From: Veillonella parvula
Lineage (GTDB): Bacteria; Bacillota; Negativicutes; Veillonellales; Veillonellaceae
NCBI GenBank assembly: GCA_947096075.1
Contig: CAMUQE010000079.1
Coordinates: 1-8,698 of the forward strand
Length of the DNA: 8,698 nt
Direction of reading: 5' to 3'
Below, in pieces: positions 6,427 through 8,698 of the stretch; within the stretch, counting starts at the first letter, position 1, and every line of letters starts with the position of its first letter. The notes under the pieces are model-generated. The model did not search any database. It saw nothing but the letters and a program-made list of their open reading frames with translations, and was not told the origin of the DNA. The position numbers and the translations under genes are program-made.

Positions 6427-6429
6427 ATA

Positions 6430-6445
6430 GTTACATATATGTAAC
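6430..6445. repeat. Perfect 16-bp palindrome in the coaX-dusB gap
   Basis: GTTACATATATGTAAC is identical to its own reverse complement. It lies four bases after the TATAAT at 6421-6426, covering the predicted start site, where a dimeric repressor would be well placed. It has no central loop bases, so it is a more likely protein site than an RNA hairpin. The protein is unknown. Confidence 0.6.
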
Positions 6446-6461
6446 GAAGTAGTGTACATTC

Positions 6462-6488
6462 GGGTACAGCTTATGCTGTACCTTTTTT
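6462..6488 (+). terminator. Intrinsic terminator after coaX / in front of dusB
   Basis: A perfect eight-base-pair stem GGTACAGC (6463-6470) / GCTGTACC (6475-6482) has the four-base loop TTAT and is followed directly by six T (6483-6488). It ends 20 bases before the dusB start. It can end the birA-coaX transcript or act as an attenuator for dusB. A short upstream TGTAC (6453-6457) can pair with GTACA (6464-6468) inside the left arm, a weak possible competitor of the terminator. Confidence 0.9.
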
Positions 6489-6508
6489 ATTAAGGGAAAT
6501 AGAATTAT

Positions 6509-7495
6509 ATGAATAATAAACTGTGGCAAATTGGGGCTGTCAAAATTGATGGTCAAGCCATATTAGCGCCTATGGCAGGGGTTAGCGATATTGCGTATCG
6601 ACTATTGGCCAAAGAACATGGTGCAGCCTTGGTGTGTACCGAAATGGTCAGTGCTATGGGCATTAAATATAAGAATGAGCGTACTCATGAATTATTGCGC
6701 ATTGAAGATGTAGAACGTCCTGTATCTATGCAAATTTTTGGCTCTGATCCAGAAGCAATCGCTTTGGGGGCTAAGGTTGTGGCCAATGCGGGCGCCGATA
6801 TTGTAGATATAAACATGGGCTGTCCTGTAAAAAAGGTAGTTACCTCTGGCGATGGTTCAGCACTTATGAAAAATCCTGATCTAGCGGCGCGTGTTGCAGA
6901 AGCAGCTGTTGAGGCTGTCGATGTACCTGTTACTGTAAAAATGCGCATCGGTTGGGATAGTGACTCTATTAATGTAGTGGATTTTGCAAAGCGCATTGAG
7001 TCTACAGGTGTAGCTGCTATTGCCGTACATGGTCGTACAAAGGAGCAAATGTATAGTGGGAATGCGGATTGGTCTTATATTAAGGCGGTGAAAGAAGCTG
7101 TATCTATACCTGTACTTGGCAATGGTGATATTGTGGAGCCTGAAGATGCTAAGCAAATGCTTGATGAAACAGGCTGTGACGCCGTAATGGTAGGTCGTGG
7201 GGCACAAGGAAACCCTTGGATATTTGGTCGCATTCACCACCATTTAGCTACTGGTGAAGTGTTACCAGAACCGACCGATATAGAGCGTCTAGATATGTTA
7301 TTAAAGCATTTTGACTTGTTATGCCAATACAAGGGTGAAGGTATGGCCGTTAAGGAGATACGGACTCATGCGGGGTGGTATATGAAGGGATTACCAGAAT
7401 CTGCATATTGGCGCAATCGCGTGAATACAATTCATACTGTAACGAGCTTTCACAATGAGCTAGAATCGTATCGTAAAATATTGTCCGAAGGTTAG
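6509..7495 (+). CDS. dusB: tRNA-dihydrouridine synthase, DusB type
   Basis: This FMN enzyme reduces specific uridines in the tRNA D-loop to dihydrouridine with NADPH. The 328-residue length is typical. The TIM-barrel catalytic domain (about 10-245) shows the FMN-contacting APMAGVSD at 20-27, the Dus signature DINMGCPVKK at 100-109 with catalytic cysteine C105, KMRIGW at 144-149, and AVHGRT at 172-177 with the flavin-binding histidine H174. It ends with GNGD at 204-207 and the phosphate-binding VGRGAQGNPWIF at 228-239. The remaining helical domain (about 255-325) binds tRNA. The ribosome site AAGGG (6492-6496) is 12 bases from the ATG, slightly long, and the T run of the preceding terminator ends only three bases before it. 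The subfamily name rests on length and motif match; which uridines are modified cannot be told from sequence alone. Confidence 0.95.
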   Translation: MNNKLWQIGAVKIDGQAILAPMAGVSDIAYRLLAKEHGAALVCTEMVSAMGIKYKNERTHELLRIEDVERPVSMQIFGSDPEAIALGAKVVANAGADIVDINMGCPVKKVVTSGDGSALMKNPDLAARVAEAAVEAVDVPVTVKMRIGWDSDSINVVDFAKRIESTGVAAIAVHGRTKEQMYSGNADWSYIKAVKEAVSIPVLGNGDIVEPEDAKQMLDETGCDAVMVGRGAQGNPWIFGRIHHHLATGEVLPEPTDIERLDMLLKHFDLLCQYKGEGMAVKEIRTHAGWYMKGLPESAYWRNRVNTIHTVTSFHNELESYRKILSEG

Positions 7496-7500
7496 TCAGA

Positions 7501-7529
7501 TTGACAAATGAATAGTATTTTTATATAAT
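7501..7529 (+). promoter_or_regulatory. Perfect-consensus sigma-70-type promoter upstream of greA
   Basis: TTGACA at 7501-7506 and TATAAT at 7524-7529 are separated by exactly 17 bases, matching the consensus at all twelve positions. It begins five bases after the dusB stop. The predicted start is near 7535-7537, about 83 bases before the greA ATG. It should be a strong promoter for greA and lysS, subject to the terminator at 7557-7585. Confidence 0.85.
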
Positions 7530-7556
7530 GGTTGAGATAATTTAGAAACAAAAGAT

Positions 7557-7585
7557 AAGGTGTCATCTTACTATGACACTTTTTC
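7557..7585 (+). terminator. Terminator-like hairpin inside the greA leader
   Basis: The arms AAGGTGTCAT (7557-7566) and ATGACACTTT (7573-7582) pair over ten positions with one G-U wobble, around the loop CTTACT. Five T follow the core stem (7580-7584). It lies about 20 bases after the predicted start of the strong promoter and 34 bases before greA. It can end transcripts from dusB, and it would also end most transcripts from the greA promoter at about 50 bases unless read through. A competing five-base pairing, AAGAT (7552-7556) with ATCTT (7565-7569), would disrupt the left arm. Confidence 0.82.
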
Positions 7586-7618
7586 TTATTATTTATATGT
7601 AGAAAGAGTGGGGTACCC

Positions 7619-8092
7619 ATGGCAGACGTAAAAGAAACATTACTTACCGCCGAAGGTTTAAAGAAGTTAGAAGAAGAATTAGCGTACTATAAATCTGTAC
7701 GCCGTATTGAAGTATCTGAACGTATTAAAACTGCTATTGAATATGGCGATATCAGTGAAAACTCTGAATATGATGATGCAAAAAATGAACAAGCTTTTAT
7801 TGAAGGTCATATTGTAGAGTTAGAGAATAAAATTAACACTGCGAAGATTATCGATGAATCTGTTAAAGGTGACGTTGTATCTGTAGGTAGTAAAGTTACT
7901 GTACTTGACACTATGTACAACGATGAATTGGAATATGTTATCGTTGGTTCCTCTGAAGCGGATCCATTTAACAATCGTATCTCTAATGAATCTCCTGTAG
8001 GTAAAGCTATTTTGGGTAAACGTAAGGGTGATGAAGTAGAGGTTTCCACACCAGATGGTCCTGTAACATTCAAAGTGTTAGCAATCCAATAA
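7619..8092 (+). CDS. greA: Transcription elongation factor GreA
   Basis: GreA enters the secondary channel of RNA polymerase and stimulates cleavage of backtracked RNA so that stalled complexes can resume. The 157-residue product has the standard length. The N-terminal antiparallel coiled coil (about 1-77) carries the acidic tip GDISENSEY at 43-51, where D44 and E47 match the metal-chelating pair of E. coli GreA. The C-terminal FKBP-like domain (about 82-157) has the family-typical ISNESPVGKAILGKRKGDEVEVSTPDG stretch at 121-147. The ribosome site is modest: GAGTGGGG at 7606-7613 sits five bases before the ATG. lysS follows after 29 bases without a terminator, so the two are probably one transcript. 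Expression is likely set by the leader promoter and hairpin described above. Confidence 0.97.
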   Translation: MADVKETLLTAEGLKKLEEELAYYKSVRRIEVSERIKTAIEYGDISENSEYDDAKNEQAFIEGHIVELENKINTAKIIDESVKGDVVSVGSKVTVLDTMYNDELEYVIVGSSEADPFNNRISNESPVGKAILGKRKGDEVEVSTPDGPVTFKVLAIQ

Positions 8093-8121
8093 TTTACAAT
8101 TACCGACAAAGAGGCGATAAC

Positions 8122-8698
8122 ATGAGTGAAGAAATTAAAAATATACAAGAAGAGCTGAATGAGCAAATGCAAATTCGCCGTGATAAATTAGCCGAATATG
8201 AAGCTGATGGTATTTACCCATTTGGTCAACGTTTTGTCGTAAAAGATTACGCAAAAGACATTAAAGAAGACTTCTTCTTGAAATATGATGGTCAGCCTGT
8301 AGTTATTGCAGGTCGTTTGATGACAATCCGTTCCCATGGTAAAACGGCATTTGCGAATATTCGTGATAAATCTGGTGATATTCAAGTATACTTCCGTAAA
8401 GATGTTTTGGGCGAAGAGGCTTATAAATACGTTAAAATGCTTGATATAGGTGATATCATCGGCGTAGAAGGTCACGTATTTAAAACTCATACTGGTGAAG
8501 TTACCATTAAAGTTAACAAATTAACATTGTTATCTAAGTCTTTACGTCCATTACCAGAAAAATGGCATGGATTAAAGGATACAGAACTTCGTTACCGTCA
8601 ACGTTATGTTGATTTGATTGTAAATCCTGAAGTACGTGATACATTTGTAAAACGCTCTCAAATCGTTGCTAAAATTCGTGAATACATGATGCGTGATG
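8122..8698 (+). CDS. lysS: Lysyl-tRNA synthetase, class II, N-terminal part (3' end outside window)
   Basis: LysS charges tRNA-Lys with lysine in the cytoplasm. The ATG at 8122 has AAGAGG at 8109-8114, and the frame stays open to the window edge, giving 192 full codons out of the roughly 490-500 usual for the family. A helical N-terminal lead (LNEQMQIRRDKLAEYEADGIYPFG, residues 12-35) is followed by the OB-fold anticodon-binding domain (about 58-138, with the AGRLMTIRSHGKTAFANIRDKSGDIQVYF core). The linker LRPLPEKWHGLKDTELRYRQRYVDL (141-164) then leads into class II motif 1 at 170-192 (EVRDTFVKRSQIVAKIREYMM). Motifs 2 and 3 and the lysine pocket lie beyond the window. The position directly after greA is common in Firmicutes. 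Confidence 0.96.
   Translation, partial: MSEEIKNIQEELNEQMQIRRDKLAEYEADGIYPFGQRFVVKDYAKDIKEDFFLKYDGQPVVIAGRLMTIRSHGKTAFANIRDKSGDIQVYFRKDVLGEEAYKYVKMLDIGDIIGVEGHVFKTHTGEVTIKVNKLTLLSKSLRPLPEKWHGLKDTELRYRQRYVDLIVNPEVRDTFVKRSQIVAKIREYMMRD

Noticed and set aside
7611..7618. GGGTACCC palindrome directly before the greA start codon
   Set aside because: An eight-base palindrome overlapping the ribosome site is short enough to be chance, and no paired or repeated copy was seen.
8093..8121. Possible T-box or lysine riboswitch before lysS
   Set aside because: The gap is only 29 bases, with no structured leader or terminator, so lysS is most simply cotranscribed with greA.
8188..8490. Minus-strand open frame opposite lysS
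   Set aside because: It is antisense to the conserved OB-fold of LysS; nothing suggests it is expressed.

Overview
The window looks like ordinary chromosome from a Veillonella-type bacterium (Negativicutes, Firmicutes with low-to-moderate GC). This assignment rests on the gene order tilS-hpt-ftsH and birA-coaX-dusB-greA-lysS, on strong Firmicutes-like Shine-Dalgarno sites (GGAGG, AAAGGGG), and on the look of the proteins. It is an inference from memory, not from a database search. I see no mobile element, CRISPR array, tRNA, rRNA or phage gene. No stretch without a gene exceeds 300 bases; the longest is the 186-base divergent gap at 4477-4662.

Left block (1-3134, + strand): the 3' half of tilS (tRNA-Ile lysidine synthase), then hpt (hypoxanthine phosphoribosyltransferase) after 23 bases, then ftsH (membrane AAA+ zinc protease). 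The ftsH gene has its own extended -10 promoter, a strong hairpin at the very 5' end of its leader, and a TTG start. A symmetric hairpin terminator closes the block and also ends the opposing gene.

Middle (3133-4662): one minus-strand gene for a ten-helix membrane protein of the ThrE / YjjP-YjjB exporter family, followed by an AT-rich divergent promoter region. This region holds a perfect 13-bp tandem duplication next to the exporter promoter. On the other side it holds a birA promoter whose predicted transcription start falls inside a 20-bp palindrome resembling BirA operator half-sites.

Right block (4663-8698, + strand): birA (biotin-protein ligase and likely biotin repressor), coaX (type III pantothenate kinase), dusB (tRNA-dihydrouridine synthase), greA (transcript cleavage factor) and the first 192 codons of lysS. 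The birA and coaX genes are tightly coupled, with the coaX ribosome binding site overlapping the birA stop. A hairpin terminator sits before dusB and another before greA. The greA one lies downstream of a perfect TTGACA-N17-TATAAT promoter, giving a promoter-terminator-greA leader like that known in Escherichia coli.

Functionally this is housekeeping: tRNA modification and charging (tilS, dusB, lysS), purine salvage, membrane protein quality control, cofactor supply (biotin attachment, coenzyme A) and RNA polymerase rescue. I found no convincing undescribed multi-gene system. The interest lies in the regulatory DNA between the genes, above all the birA operator candidate and the greA leader.
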